This document shows positions 17,800-27,349 of a stretch of 64,000 nucleotides of DNA, piece by piece. Both the position numbers and the translations under genes were made by a program. Below the pieces are notes generated by a model. That model was not told the DNA's origin, searched no databases, and saw only the letters and a list, made by a program, of their open reading frames with translations. Origin of the DNA: Elstera cyanobacteriorum (GTDB lineage Bacteria > Pseudomonadota > Alphaproteobacteria > Elsterales > Elsteraceae). Location: assembly GCF_002251735.1 (NCBI RefSeq), contig NZ_NOXS01000035.1, positions 4,814-68,813 on the forward strand, written 5' to 3'. Numbering within the stretch: position 1 is the first letter of the stretch; every line of letters begins with the position of its first letter.

Positions 17800-19080
17800 T
17801 CAGGCGCTGGCGGCACGGATCGGCGCGTCGGCAGCAAGGCCGGTCAGCGCGGCGAAACGATGGGCGATGGCGCTATGACCGTCGAGCAACCCCGGGATCA
17901 CCACCGACGACGGGCGCGGCTGGCTCGGCAGCGCCTTCAGCGCATCGATCATCTGCTGCGGGTCGGGATTATCCTCGTCATGCGGCAGCATGCGCAGCAG
18001 CCCCTGGCGTTCGGCCTCCCGCGCCCGAATGAATTGTTCGAGACGGGGCCGGGTACGCGGCACGATCAGGCTGGGTTTATCGAAAGAAAGAATCTCGCAG
18101 AACGTATTATAACCGCCCATGGCGACCACGGCGGTTGCCGCCGTCATCAGCCGTTCCATGTCTGGCGCGAAGGTCAGAACCTCCACATGGCGCAAGCGGG
18201 CGGCGCGTGCTTCGATCCGCCGCCGCGATTCGGCGTGCATGAAGGGGCCGCAGACGATCAGGGCGCGCAGCAGGTCGGTCGCGCGTTCATAGGCGGACAG
18301 CACCCAATCGACCAGTCCTTCGCCATCGCCACCGCCACCGGGCGTGACCAGCAGGAACGGCGGATCGACGGGCAGCGGTTCAGCGGAGGGCGCGCGGTTT
18401 TCCTCCCGCCACAGATAGCTCGTATAAACGATCTTCTGCTCGACGGCGGCGGGCAGCGGCAAACCTTCGAGCGGGCGGTAAATCCGCTCCATCCCATAGA
18501 CCCAAATTTCGCTGAAATAGTCTTCGAGGGCGGGAACCGCCAGCTTGCGTTCCCATTCTGCTGCAAAGGCCACCGGATCGTCCATCACGTCGCGCACACC
18601 CAGCACAACCGGCACACCGCGTTCCTTAAGATAGACCAGCGTATCGGTCACCTCGCCGCGAATGCCCAAAGGTTCCTTGTCGATCAGAAACAGATCGGGC
18701 TGAAATTCCTGCGCGGTTTCGAGGATAAGGCGGGAGCGCGCGTCAATCGCCTCGCGGATATCCGCCGCGTCCAGTGCCTTATAGTCGCCGTTCGACAGTT
18801 TGATGATCCCCGGCACCAGCCGGTAGCGCACCCGCTCGTCAAAAGCATACGACGCGATGATCGGCAGGCCCGAGAGGATCAGCACCTCGAGATCGGGATA
18901 GGTCTGCACCAAATTTTGCGCAATCGACCGGCAGCGTCGGAGATGCCCCAACCCGAAGGAATCGTGACTATAGATCAGAAGCCGTGTGACGCCGCGCGGA
19001 CGCAGCGCGCCCAGCGGGGGGCGCGGGCGCGGTCCAGTTCCAAGGGCGCCCACATCCAGCGCGCGAGTATCAGGGGCCAT
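17800..19080 (-). CDS. COG4671-type predicted glycosyltransferase
   Basis: A 426-residue GT-B protein. Residues 34-50 read 'LIYSHDSFGLGHLRRCRSIA', the loop typical of this predicted glycosyltransferase group, and the C-terminal domain has 'VVAMGGYNTFCEILSF' and 'RPRLEQFIRAREAERQG'. The ATG at 19080 is preceded by GGAG inside the end of the small ORF, so translation is probably coupled to it. It is the first large gene of the glycosyltransferase series and a likely paralogue of the one at 13737-14870. Confidence 0.84.
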   Translation of the reverse strand: MAPDTRALDVGALGTGPRPRPPLGALRPRGVTRLLIYSHDSFGLGHLRRCRSIAQNLVQTYPDLEVLILSGLPIIASYAFDERVRYRLVPGIIKLSNGDYKALDAADIREAIDARSRLILETAQEFQPDLFLIDKEPLGIRGEVTDTLVYLKERGVPVVLGVRDVMDDPVAFAAEWERKLAVPALEDYFSEIWVYGMERIYRPLEGLPLPAAVEQKIVYTSYLWREENRAPSAEPLPVDPPFLLVTPGGGGDGEGLVDWVLSAYERATDLLRALIVCGPFMHAESRRRIEARAARLRHVEVLTFAPDMERLMTAATAVVAMGGYNTFCEILSFDKPSLIVPRTRPRLEQFIRAREAERQGLLRMLPHDEDNPDPQQMIDALKALPSQPRPSSVVIPGLLDGHSAIAHRFAALTGLAADAPIRAASA

Positions 19081-19083
19081 GCG

Positions 19084-19164
19084 TTACTCCGTCACCCATA
19101 CCGGGGAGGGCCGCCAAGCGTGGGGGGCGATAGTGCGCCCGATGTAGCGGCGACCCTTGGTCAT
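19084..19164 (-). CDS. 26-residue small ORF leading the glycosyltransferase operon
   Basis: The peptide starts MTKGRRYIGRTIAPHAWRPS and is basic and tryptophan-containing. A strong ribosome site (AGGAG) lies six bases before its ATG at 19164. Its TAA is followed, three bases later and in the same frame, by the ATG of the glycosyltransferase, and the last codons carry that gene's GGAG site. This arrangement suggests a translated small protein or a leader peptide controlling the operon. I recognise no family; comparative data would decide. Confidence 0.5.
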   Translation of the reverse strand: MTKGRRYIGRTIAPHAWRPSPVWVTE

Positions 19165-19220
19165 AGTGGCTCCTGGCACCTCGATCCCTTCAGTCTGCGA
19201 CGGCATTGGCCGCAGATCGT

Positions 19221-19691
19221 TTAATGTTTGGCATCCCGATCCGCGTGATCGTCCAGCACCTCGCGGAAATGGGCGGTCTGCCGTTCCAGGGCATCGGACA
19301 AATCGCGCATGACTGCAAGGGCAAAATCAGGCAGATCCCGAACCATCTGATGAAAAACATCCTTGGGCAGGCGCAAACACTCCAGCGGCTCCAGCGCCCG
19401 CACGGTTGCGGTGCGGCGCCCGTGGGACAGCAGCGCGATCATGCCGACGATCTGGTTTTCCGCCACCTCGCCCAGTTTGACATGGGTTTCACCGCCCTCC
19501 AGCGTCACTTCCGCCCGGCCAGAGAGAAGGACGAACGCATCCTCCCCCTCCTCGCCCTCGCGGATAAACTCTTCGCCGGGCATAATCTGCACCCGTTCCG
19601 ACGCAAAGCTGATCAGCTTTAGGCGTGCCGGATCAAGCTGTGAAAACATCGGGACCATGCGCAAGGTCTGCACTTCCTGCTGCAAGCCCAT
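19221..19691 (-). CDS. single-domain cyclic-nucleotide-binding-fold protein
   Basis: A 156-residue protein consisting of one cNMP-binding domain with no DNA-binding helix-turn-helix. The beta-roll is visible in 'PGEEFIREGEEGEDAFVLLS' and the phosphate-binding cassette in 'VGMIALLSHGRRTATVRA' (residues 82-99). The conserved glutamate that normally contacts the cyclic nucleotide ribose is methionine (residue 84), while the phosphate-binding arginine is kept. Ligand binding may therefore be altered. It lies between the ABC exporter and the glycosyltransferase genes, on the same strand. Confidence 0.85.
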   Translation of the reverse strand: MGLQQEVQTLRMVPMFSQLDPARLKLISFASERVQIMPGEEFIREGEEGEDAFVLLSGRAEVTLEGGETHVKLGEVAENQIVGMIALLSHGRRTATVRALEPLECLRLPKDVFHQMVRDLPDFALAVMRDLSDALERQTAHFREVLDDHADRDAKH

Positions 19692-19784
19692 CCCACTCGT
19701 CCCCTAAAGGCCAAACCATAGCGGTAAGCTAACTCCGGGCATGCGCGCCGGACAAGAGCTATAAACTTAACGCCGCAATCTTAC

Positions 19785-22427
19785 CTATTCCGCCTGCGCC
19801 CGGCGCCCGGGGGCTTCTTTGGCGGCGACGATCTCGGCGGCGGGGCCATCCGCCGCGATCTGCCCGTCGTCCAGCACCACCACCCGGTCGAAAGTCTTCG
19901 CCAACAAGGGGCGCTGCAAGGCCCAAATGACCGTCCAATGGGGCTCGGCCAAAATCGCGTCGATCATGGTCTGCTGCAAACCTTGGTCCATCAGCGCCGC
20001 CGGATCATCGAACAGCAGCAGCGGCGGCCGTTTGATCAGCGCCCGGGCGATTGCGACCCGTTGCCGCATCGCCGGGCTCAGGCGCGACCCGCCGACCCCA
20101 ACCGGGGTTTCAAGACCGACGATCAGTGCGGCTTCCCCTAACGGTCGCAGCAAGTCAAGGCGCTCAAGCTCGGTCCGCACCAATTGGCGCATGCGGCTGT
20201 TTACCGCGTTCTGCCCCGGGGCCAGCCGCCCGAACAGCACATTATCCAGCAGCGAATTGATCGGGCTGAAACGGTTTTCATCGAAGAAATCCACCGCGCT
20301 GCGCAAATCATCCGGCAGATCGCGCATCAGGCGGGCGCGCGCCTTGACGATTCCGGTCATCAAGGCGTCATCGACCGTATCGAGACGGTGGCGGGCCGGG
20401 ATCAGGCGCAGGATCAGGGTTAGGAAGCGCGTTCGGTCGGCGGGGGTCATCACCCCATCGCGGCGCACCCGGGCTTCCACTTGCTCCAGATCGGCCAGCT
20501 CTTCGGCATCGACAAAGCTGAAACGAGCGTAGAACTCGTGGGTCGGCGGTAGGTCACGGAAGATTTCCGACAGGGTTTGCGCCGTCGCCCGCCCTGCCTG
20601 GACCAGGGCGTCTTCGATCCCTTCCGCCCGCAGCACCCCCCGGATTACCGGATGCCGTGCCAGCCCATCGCCGTGAAAGGTCGGGCCGACCGGGGTGCCG
20701 AACAGCAGGTTTTCCGCCAAGGTCGACTGGCTGTTAAACCGATCCGCAGCAAAAGGCTCGATATAAGACGCCAATGCCGGAGCCGACAGAAAAGGCCGCA
20801 GTGCCTGACGCGACCGCAGAACAAGGTCAACGATTTCCGGGCGGGACAGCGGATCGACGCGCCCTTGCAACCCGAACTCCCGCACCTCCGACAGCATGCC
20901 GGTCATCTCCAGCACCTGACGCAGCCAGGCTTTGAAGGCCGCCCGCCCCTCCGGGCCAAACTGGGTGACATCCACCCAATGCACGTCGGACGGATCGGTG
21001 GAATTGCCCGTGCGTTCCGCCTCCTTGCGTTTGGCGGGCCATTCGGGATCGGCGGGCAGCGCGGCGGGCGCCCATTGCAGCCCATACACAAGATTTTCGT
21101 AGAGCGTGCCCGACCGCATCACCGTTTCGCCGCCGACATAGCCGATCCGGCGCCCAAGATCGGGAATACTAAGGCTTAAGGGCGAAACCCCATCCAGCAG
21201 CACCCGCCCGGTTTCCGGTGCCGCTTGTCCGGCCAGCAGTTGCAGCAGATCATGCTTACCGCCCGTATCGGGGCCGAGCAGCGCGAGCCGTTGCCCAGGC
21301 GGCACGGTCAGCGATAGCGCATCAAGCCGTTTGTTGCCGCCATCGTCGGTCATGCTAACATTGGACATCGCCACCTCCGACGGCGTGCCAGCATGGGGGC
21401 GGGCGTCGGCATCAATCGGTGCGCGGTCGGGCGGGATCATCCCCATCGGGTCGAACTGATCGACGACCTGTTCGTATTTGATCCGCGCGTCTTCCATCGA
21501 CTGGTAATAGTCCAGCAACTCGCGCCAGGGGGCGTTCAAATCCTTATAGGCCGCGACTACGGCCAGCAGCGCCCCCAGCGACAGGCTACCTTTGATCACC
21601 AGATAACCGCCGATGGAATAAAAGAAAAACGGCGTTAACTGCGCGATAAAATTATTCAGAAACTTAATAAAAAACTTCCATTTAAAGATATCAAACCGAA
21701 TCCAATAGTTGATATCCATCATTTTCGAAAACAGCGCCAGATGGAACCGATTGGTGCCATTGGTCTGAATTTCCCGCAACGACAGCGCCGTTTCGGTAAT
21801 CTCGTCCGACAGTTCGCGCACCAGATGGATGCGCTGCTTCGAGAGGTTATTCACCTTCCGCTGCAAACGCGGAATGACGATGATCTGAAACGGATAGAGC
21901 GCAATCGCCGCCAGCCCGAGGATCGGGTCTTGCAGACACATGAAGACCAGGATGACCAGCAGGGTGCCGCCCTGAAACGCGGGCACCGCAAAACTATCGC
22001 CGATGAAACCGCCCAGCGGCTCCACCTCCGCCGTGATCATCGGCACCAACTGCCCCGGCGGGGTTTTGCGGAAATGGCTGTTGGGAAAGCGCAGAATACG
22101 CTCGTACAGCGCGAACCGCAGCCGCCGGTTCATGCGTTCGCCAACGCGGCCCTTATAGACGTTCAGGAAATATTTGAACGCGCCGTTGATCAGCACCAAG
22201 CCAAGATAACTGACGGACAGAACAATCAAATGCTCCATCTGCCCCAAGGGAAATCCAAGAATCTCCAAAGGCCAATGTTTGCCCTGGATCGATTCGTTGA
22301 CGATCATCTTGGGAAGATCGAGAGAATAATACAGAAATGGGAAAGAGATAACCGTCCAAGCAACAATAAATATTTGCTGCCTTAAGCTATGTTTCCAAAT
22401 AAACCGGAAGAGAGTTTTTTCCATCAT
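19785..22427 (-). CDS. ABC exporter with degenerate, internally repeated nucleotide-binding domain
   Basis: An 880-residue fusion. Residues 1-330 form an exporter-type six-helix membrane domain. The ATPase domain (from about 350) departs from the norm: Walker A is 'GPDTGGKH' (385-392, Ser/Thr replaced by His), the signature is 'LSPAM' (783-787) instead of LSGGQ, Walker B ends in Asp-Asp (807-808), and the H-loop histidine appears to be Gln (838). Between residues 440 and 780 there are about 340 extra residues containing repeats of the segment that follows the Q-loop: 'TLYENLVYG' (441), 'TLAENLLFG' (569) and 'SLLDNVLFG' (725). The start is the first of two ATGs at 22427. It precedes the glycan genes and may export their product. 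Confidence 0.85.
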   Translation of the reverse strand: MMEKTLFRFIWKHSLRQQIFIVAWTVISFPFLYYSLDLPKMIVNESIQGKHWPLEILGFPLGQMEHLIVLSVSYLGLVLINGAFKYFLNVYKGRVGERMNRRLRFALYERILRFPNSHFRKTPPGQLVPMITAEVEPLGGFIGDSFAVPAFQGGTLLVILVFMCLQDPILGLAAIALYPFQIIVIPRLQRKVNNLSKQRIHLVRELSDEITETALSLREIQTNGTNRFHLALFSKMMDINYWIRFDIFKWKFFIKFLNNFIAQLTPFFFYSIGGYLVIKGSLSLGALLAVVAAYKDLNAPWRELLDYYQSMEDARIKYEQVVDQFDPMGMIPPDRAPIDADARPHAGTPSEVAMSNVSMTDDGGNKRLDALSLTVPPGQRLALLGPDTGGKHDLLQLLAGQAAPETGRVLLDGVSPLSLSIPDLGRRIGYVGGETVMRSGTLYENLVYGLQWAPAALPADPEWPAKRKEAERTGNSTDPSDVHWVDVTQFGPEGRAAFKAWLRQVLEMTGMLSEVREFGLQGRVDPLSRPEIVDLVLRSRQALRPFLSAPALASYIEPFAADRFNSQSTLAENLLFGTPVGPTFHGDGLARHPVIRGVLRAEGIEDALVQAGRATAQTLSEIFRDLPPTHEFYARFSFVDAEELADLEQVEARVRRDGVMTPADRTRFLTLILRLIPARHRLDTVDDALMTGIVKARARLMRDLPDDLRSAVDFFDENRFSPINSLLDNVLFGRLAPGQNAVNSRMRQLVRTELERLDLLRPLGEAALIVGLETPVGVGGSRLSPAMRQRVAIARALIKRPPLLLFDDPAALMDQGLQQTMIDAILAEPHWTVIWALQRPLLAKTFDRVVVLDDGQIAADGPAAEIVAAKEAPGRRAQAE

Positions 22428-22579
22428 ACCGTCGCGGCAGACCATTTTTCGCGTCGCACTATAGCGCAACCGCTCCGACGCATCGCCGAAAAAATGACGC
22501 AAGACCGCTTTGTCTCCCCCTCTCGCCAGGGGCGGGGGCTTGCGCTAAGCTGGCGGCCACGTGTTACCGGACGTTGAGA

Positions 22580-24430
22580 ATGATCGCCGAACCAGCCGCC
22601 CTGCCGCTCCTAAGCCTTCGCGACCTATCGGTGCGCTTTGCCGTCCCCGGCGGCCCCGTCGAGGCGGTGAAGGGCGTGAGTTTCGATGTGCAGCCAGGGG
22701 CAACCGTGGCGCTGGTCGGCGAAAGCGGGTCGGGCAAATCGGTGCTGGCCCAGGCCATTCTCGGCATTCTGCCGAAAAGCGCCCGGATCGCGAGCGGCGA
22801 AATCTGGCTGAACCGCGACGGGCAACGGCAGAATCTGGCCGGGCTTGATCCTGAAAGCCCAACCTTTCGCGCCATCCGGGGCCGCGATATCGCCATCGTC
22901 TTTCAAGAACCGATGACGGCGCTCTCGCCGCTGCACACCATCGGCAATCAGATTCTGGAGGCGCTGCACCTGCATCGCCGCGTCGATGACGCGACCGGGC
23001 GCGATCTGGTGATGGATATGCTGCGTCGCGTTGGCTTCAAAGACCCCGCCGCCGCGCTGGGGGCCTATACGTTCGAACTCTCGGGCGGGTTGCGTCAGCG
23101 CGCGATGATCGCGATGGCGCTGATCTGCCGCCCCGCCCTGCTGATCGCCGACGAGCCGACGACGGCGCTGGACGTGACCTTGCAGGCGCAAATTCTGAAA
23201 CTTACTGCCGATCTTCAGGCCGAACTGGGTATGGCGGTGCTGATGATCACCCATGATCTCGGCGTGGTCGCCAATACCGCCCGCGATACCATCGTCATGT
23301 ACCACGGCAAAATCATGGAAAGCGGCCCAACGGCGGAGCTTTTTGGGAGCCCACGCCACCCCTATTTGCGCGCCCTGTTGGCGGCCACCCCAAAGCCCGG
23401 CCATGATCGCAGCCAGCCGCTCCAACCGATCCGCGACTATCCCCGGCTGCGCCCCTCCGTCACACCGAAGCCTGCGGACAGTGGCGCGCCGCTGCTGACC
23501 ATCGAGCATGTGAGCAAACGGTTCGCGGCGCGTGGCGGTCTGTTCGGCTTTAAGAAAACCGCCCCGCATACCGCCGTCGATGATGTATCGCTCACCTTAA
23601 AGCGCGGCGAGTGCCTCGCGCTGGTCGGGGAAAGCGGCTGCGGCAAGACCACGCTATCGCGCCTGATTTTGGGGGCGATCAAGCCCGACGCCGGCAAAAT
23701 CCTATTCCACGACCACGCGCGCCCGCTGGATGTGCATGCATTGACGCCGGAGGATCGGATGATCTTCCGCCGCAAGGCGCAATTCATCTTCCAAGACCCG
23801 TTCGGATCCTTGAACCCCCGCATGACTGTGGCCGATCTAATCGGCGAACCGCTGGCCATCCACGGCATCGGCACCGCTGCCGAACAGCGGGCGCGGGTTG
23901 ATGAGCTGCTGGCCCAGGTTGGGCTTAATCCCAGCCACCGCAACCGCTACCCCCATAGTTTTTCCGGTGGTCAGCGCCAGCGCATCGGCATCGCCCGCGC
24001 CCTAGCGTTGAACCCGGATTTCATCATCTGCGACGAGCCGGTTTCGGCGCTGGACGTATCGATCCAGGCGCAGATTTTGAACCTGCTGAAAGAGTTGAAG
24101 AACGAACTCGGGCTGACCTATCTGTTCATCAGCCACAATCTTGCCGTCGTCGATTATCTCGCCGACCGGGTGGCGGTGATGTGCGCCGGGCGGATTGTGG
24201 AGTTCGCCGAGCGCGCGCAGCTTTTCGCCGCGCCGCAGCACCCTTACACGCAAGCGCTGCTGGCGGCGGTACCGGTACCCGACCTCGCCCATCCGCTCGA
24301 CTTTGGCAAACTGATGGAAGGCCGTGCCTCCAACCCCGCCGCTTGGCCCGATCCGTTTACCATCGATGGCAGCCGGTCCCCCGGGCTGGTCGAAATTGCG
24401 CCGGGCCATTTGGTCCGGGCGGCGGCGTAA
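22580..24430 (+). CDS. fused double ATPase of a Yej-type peptide ABC importer
   Basis: A 616-residue protein with two complete ABC ATPase domains. The first has Walker A 'GESGSGKS' at residue 48 and signature '[15 protein letters not shown]'; the second has Walker A 'GESGCGKTT' near residue 350 and signature '[15 protein letters not shown]'. Each is followed by an oligopeptide-type C-terminal extension ('[12 protein letters not shown]', '[12 protein letters not shown]'). The arrangement matches YejF, which powers uptake of peptides and microcin C. The ATG at 22580 is preferred over a TTG two codons upstream. It is first in the operon with a binding protein and two permeases. Confidence 0.92.
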   Translation: MIAEPAALPLLSLRDLSVRFAVPGGPVEAVKGVSFDVQPGATVALVGESGSGKSVLAQAILGILPKSARIASGEIWLNRDGQRQNLAGLDPESPTFRAIRGRDIAIVFQEPMTALSPLHTIGNQILEALHLHRRVDDATGRDLVMDMLRRVGFKDPAAALGAYTFELSGGLRQRAMIAMALICRPALLIADEPTTALDVTLQAQILKLTADLQAELGMAVLMITHDLGVVANTARDTIVMYHGKIMESGPTAELFGSPRHPYLRALLAATPKPGHDRSQPLQPIRDYPRLRPSVTPKPADSGAPLLTIEHVSKRFAARGGLFGFKKTAPHTAVDDVSLTLKRGECLALVGESGCGKTTLSRLILGAIKPDAGKILFHDHARPLDVHALTPEDRMIFRRKAQFIFQDPFGSLNPRMTVADLIGEPLAIHGIGTAAEQRARVDELLAQVGLNPSHRNRYPHSFSGGQRQRIGIARALALNPDFIICDEPVSALDVSIQAQILNLLKELKNELGLTYLFISHNLAVVDYLADRVAVMCAGRIVEFAERAQLFAAPQHPYTQALLAAVPVPDLAHPLDFGKLMEGRASNPAAWPDPFTIDGSRSPGLVEIAPGHLVRAAA

Positions 24431-24441
24431 GGAACGGCGCG

Positions 24442-26343
24442 ATGAAGATCAAAAGCACCGCCGCCGCCCTGCTGTTCGCCCTGCTGCCACCGTTTGCCGT
24501 GGCGCTGGAGCCGGTGGAAACCCCGTTTCTGGCCGCCGACGTGGCCGCAGGAAAACTCCCGCCCATTCAAGCCCGCCTGCCGTCTGTGCCGAGCGTCGCC
24601 AGCTTCCCGCCAGGCACCGAGGTTGGCCAGCCGGGCGGCGATTGGCGCTGGATTGGCGGCAGTGCCCGCGATGTGCGGCAAATGGTGGTTTATGGCGACG
24701 CGCGGCTGGTGGCTTACGACGAGAATTTCCACCTAAGGCCGGATATTGTGGAAAGCGTGGAGGTGCAGGAAGATCGTATCTTCACCTTCCGCCTGCGCCC
24801 CGGCCATCGTTGGTCGGATGGCGCCCCCTTCACGGCGGAAGATTTCCGCTACTATTGGGAAGATGTGGTCAATAACAAGGAATTGACCCCAACCGGCTGC
24901 CCGGCCGAACTGCTGGTCAACGGTCGCCCGCCGGAGGTGAGCTTTCCCGACGCGCTGACCGTGCGCTACGCTTGGACGGCACCGAATCCGAAGTTTCTGT
25001 ACGAGCTGGCGGGCGCCGCGCCCCTCTTCATCTTCCGCCCGGCCCATTACCTGAAGCAGTTCCACGCGCGCTATGCCGACCCGGAAGCCCTGAAAGCCGC
25101 CGCTGCCAAGGCCAAAGCGCGGACCTGGGCGGCCCTGCACAATCGGCTGGATAATCAGTACCGCAACGACAATCCCGACCTGCCGACGCTCGACCCCTGG
25201 GTGCTGAAGACCAAGCCGCCTGCCGAACAGTTCATCTTCATCCGCAATCCCTATTACCACCGGATCGATCCGAAGGGGCAGCAACTGCCCTACCTCGACC
25301 GCGTGGTGATGCAGATCGCCGACGCAAAACTGATCCCGGCGAAGGTCGGCGCGGGGGAAGCCGACCTCCAGGCGCGTTACTTGGGGTTCGGCGACTACGC
25401 CTTTTTACGCGGCGCGGCGAAAGAGAAAGGCGCGACCGTTCATCTTTGGCGCACGGGGCGCGGTGCCCATCTGGCGCTGTTTCCCAATCTGACCGCCGCC
25501 GATCCGGTGTGGCGCGGGCTGATGCGTGATGTGCGCTTCCGCCGCGCGCTGTCGCTGGGCATCAACCGGCGGGAGATCAATCAGGTCGTCTATTTCGGTC
25601 TTGCCCGCGAAGGCAATAACGCCATGCAGCGCGCAAGCCCGCTGTATCAGGAGTCGGCGCGGGTCACCTGGGCGAGCTATGCGCCCCAGCAAGCCAACCG
25701 GCTGCTCGACGAGATCGGCCTCAAGCGCGGCGGACCGGACGGTCAACGGCTGCTGCCCGACGGGCGCCCGCTGACCCTGGTGGTCGAGTCGGGCGGCGAA
25801 AGCGCCGATCAGGCCGATACCATGCAATTGGTGCGCGATGCCTGGGCGGCGCTGGGGATTAAGACGCTGACCAAGAATTTTCAGGCCGATGTGTTCCGCA
25901 ATCGCCTGTTCGCGGGGGAAACCCTCATCAGCATCGCGTCCGGGGCCGAAAACGGCCTCGCCCACGCCGATCATTCCCCGGCGGAATGGGTGCCGACGCA
26001 GCAGACCCACGGGTCTTGGTCGCAGTGGGGCAATTACTATGAATCCGCCGGAAAAGCCGGCCAGGCGGTGGATATGCCGGAGGGGCTGGAGTTGATACGG
26101 CTCTACCAAGTGTGGCGCGATGCGCCGAGCGACGGCGAACGGCGCGCGGCCTGGCACGCCATTCTCGACTATCACGCCGATCAGCAATTCGTCATTGGGC
26201 TGATTGCCGACGTACCGCAGCCGGTCTATGTGCGTAAAGCGCTGCGGAATATCCCCGCCGAGGGGATCTATAATTGGGAACCGGGCGGGCACCTGGGCCT
26301 CTATCGGCCCGACCGGATGTGGCTCGACGCGGGCCGGAAGTGA
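24442..26343 (+). CDS. peptide-binding protein, family 5 (YejA-like)
   Basis: A 633-residue periplasmic protein with a signal peptide (MKIKSTAAALLFALLPPFAVA, shown in part, cleavage near AVA-LE). The family 5 signature is visible in 'FTFRLRPGHRWSDGAPFTA' with the following 'EDFRYYWEDV'. It is longer than typical DppA and matches YejA-like proteins that bind long peptides. An AAGGA ribosome site lies upstream of the ATG, eleven bases after the ATPase stop. It works with the two permeases downstream. Confidence 0.92.
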   Translation: MKIKSTAAALLFALLPPFAVALEPVETPFLAADVAAGKLPPIQARLPSVPSVASFPPGTEVGQPGGDWRWIGGSARDVRQMVVYGDARLVAYDENFHLRPDIVESVEVQEDRIFTFRLRPGHRWSDGAPFTAEDFRYYWEDVVNNKELTPTGCPAELLVNGRPPEVSFPDALTVRYAWTAPNPKFLYELAGAAPLFIFRPAHYLKQFHARYADPEALKAAAAKAKARTWAALHNRLDNQYRNDNPDLPTLDPWVLKTKPPAEQFIFIRNPYYHRIDPKGQQLPYLDRVVMQIADAKLIPAKVGAGEADLQARYLGFGDYAFLRGAAKEKGATVHLWRTGRGAHLALFPNLTAADPVWRGLMRDVRFRRALSLGINRREINQVVYFGLAREGNNAMQRASPLYQESARVTWASYAPQQANRLLDEIGLKRGGPDGQRLLPDGRPLTLVVESGGESADQADTMQLVRDAWAALGIKTLTKNFQADVFRNRLFAGETLISIASGAENGLAHADHSPAEWVPTQQTHGSWSQWGNYYESAGKAGQAVDMPEGLELIRLYQVWRDAPSDGERRAAWHAILDYHADQQFVIGLIADVPQPVYVRKALRNIPAEGIYNWEPGGHLGLYRPDRMWLDAGRK

Positions 26344-26350
26344 GACTGGG

Positions 26351-27349
26351 ATGCTAACCTATATCATCCGGCGCCTGCTGGTTATGATCCCGACGCTGCT
26401 GGTGATCAGCCTGATCACCTTCATCCTTATCCAACTGCCGCCGGGCGATTACCTCAGCACTTATATTGCCGAGCTGCAAAGCCAGGGCGAGGCAGTGGAC
26501 CCGGCCAAAATCCAGTTTCTGCGCGACCAATATGGTCTCGATAAACCTCTGTGGGAACAATATCTCGTGTGGCTATGGGGTCTGCTGCACGGCGATTTCG
26601 GCTGGTCGTTCGAATATCAGCTTCCCGTGCGCGAGGTGATTGGCGACCGGCTGCTGCTGTCGATGATCCTGTCGGTCAGCACCATTCTGTTCACCTGGAT
26701 CATCGCCTTCCCTATAGGGGTTTATTCCGCTGTGCGGCGCTATAGCGTCGGCGATCACATTCTGACGTTCATCGGGTTCCTGGGGATCGCCACGCCGAAC
26801 TTTTTGCTGGCGCTGGTGCTGCTGTACCTCAGCAACCGCTGGTTCGGCATATCCATCGGCGGGCTGATGGACCCGGATTATCTTGGGCGGCCCTGGTCGA
26901 TGGGGAAATTCGTATCGGTTCTGCAACATTTGATCGTGCCGACGCTGGTCATCGGGCTCGCGGGAACGGCAGGGATGATCCGCCGCCTGCGCGCCAATCT
27001 GCTGGACGAGCTTCATAAGCCCTATGTAACGACGGCCCGCGCCAAAGGACTACCGGCAGGGCGGACTCTGGTGAAATATCCGCTGCGCATGGCCCTTAAT
27101 CCTTTCATCGCCGATATCGGCAATCTGCTGCCGCAAATGGTCTCCGGCGCCACGATCGTCTCGGTGGTAATGTCGCTGCCGACAACGGGGCCGATGCTGC
27201 TGGCCGCCCTGCAAAGCCAGGATATGTATTTGGCGGGCAGTTTCCTGTTCTTCCTGGCGCTGCTGACCGTCATCGGTGTGCTAGTGTCCGATATCGCTCT
27301 GGCGGCGCTCGATCCGCGTATTCGCCTGGGCCGGGCGGGGGGCGCGTGA
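26351..27349 (+). CDS. peptide ABC importer permease, DppB/YejB type
   Basis: A 332-residue inner-membrane permease with six helices. It begins 'MLTYIIRRLLVMIPTLLVIS', the classic DppB-type start, has a periplasmic loop typical of the long form, and the ATPase-contact loop is 'YVTTARAKGLPAGRTLVKYP'. It follows the binding protein by seven bases, and its stop overlaps the start of the second permease. Confidence 0.94.
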   Translation: MLTYIIRRLLVMIPTLLVISLITFILIQLPPGDYLSTYIAELQSQGEAVDPAKIQFLRDQYGLDKPLWEQYLVWLWGLLHGDFGWSFEYQLPVREVIGDRLLLSMILSVSTILFTWIIAFPIGVYSAVRRYSVGDHILTFIGFLGIATPNFLLALVLLYLSNRWFGISIGGLMDPDYLGRPWSMGKFVSVLQHLIVPTLVIGLAGTAGMIRRLRANLLDELHKPYVTTARAKGLPAGRTLVKYPLRMALNPFIADIGNLLPQMVSGATIVSVVMSLPTTGPMLLAALQSQDMYLAGSFLFFLALLTVIGVLVSDIALAALDPRIRLGRAGGA

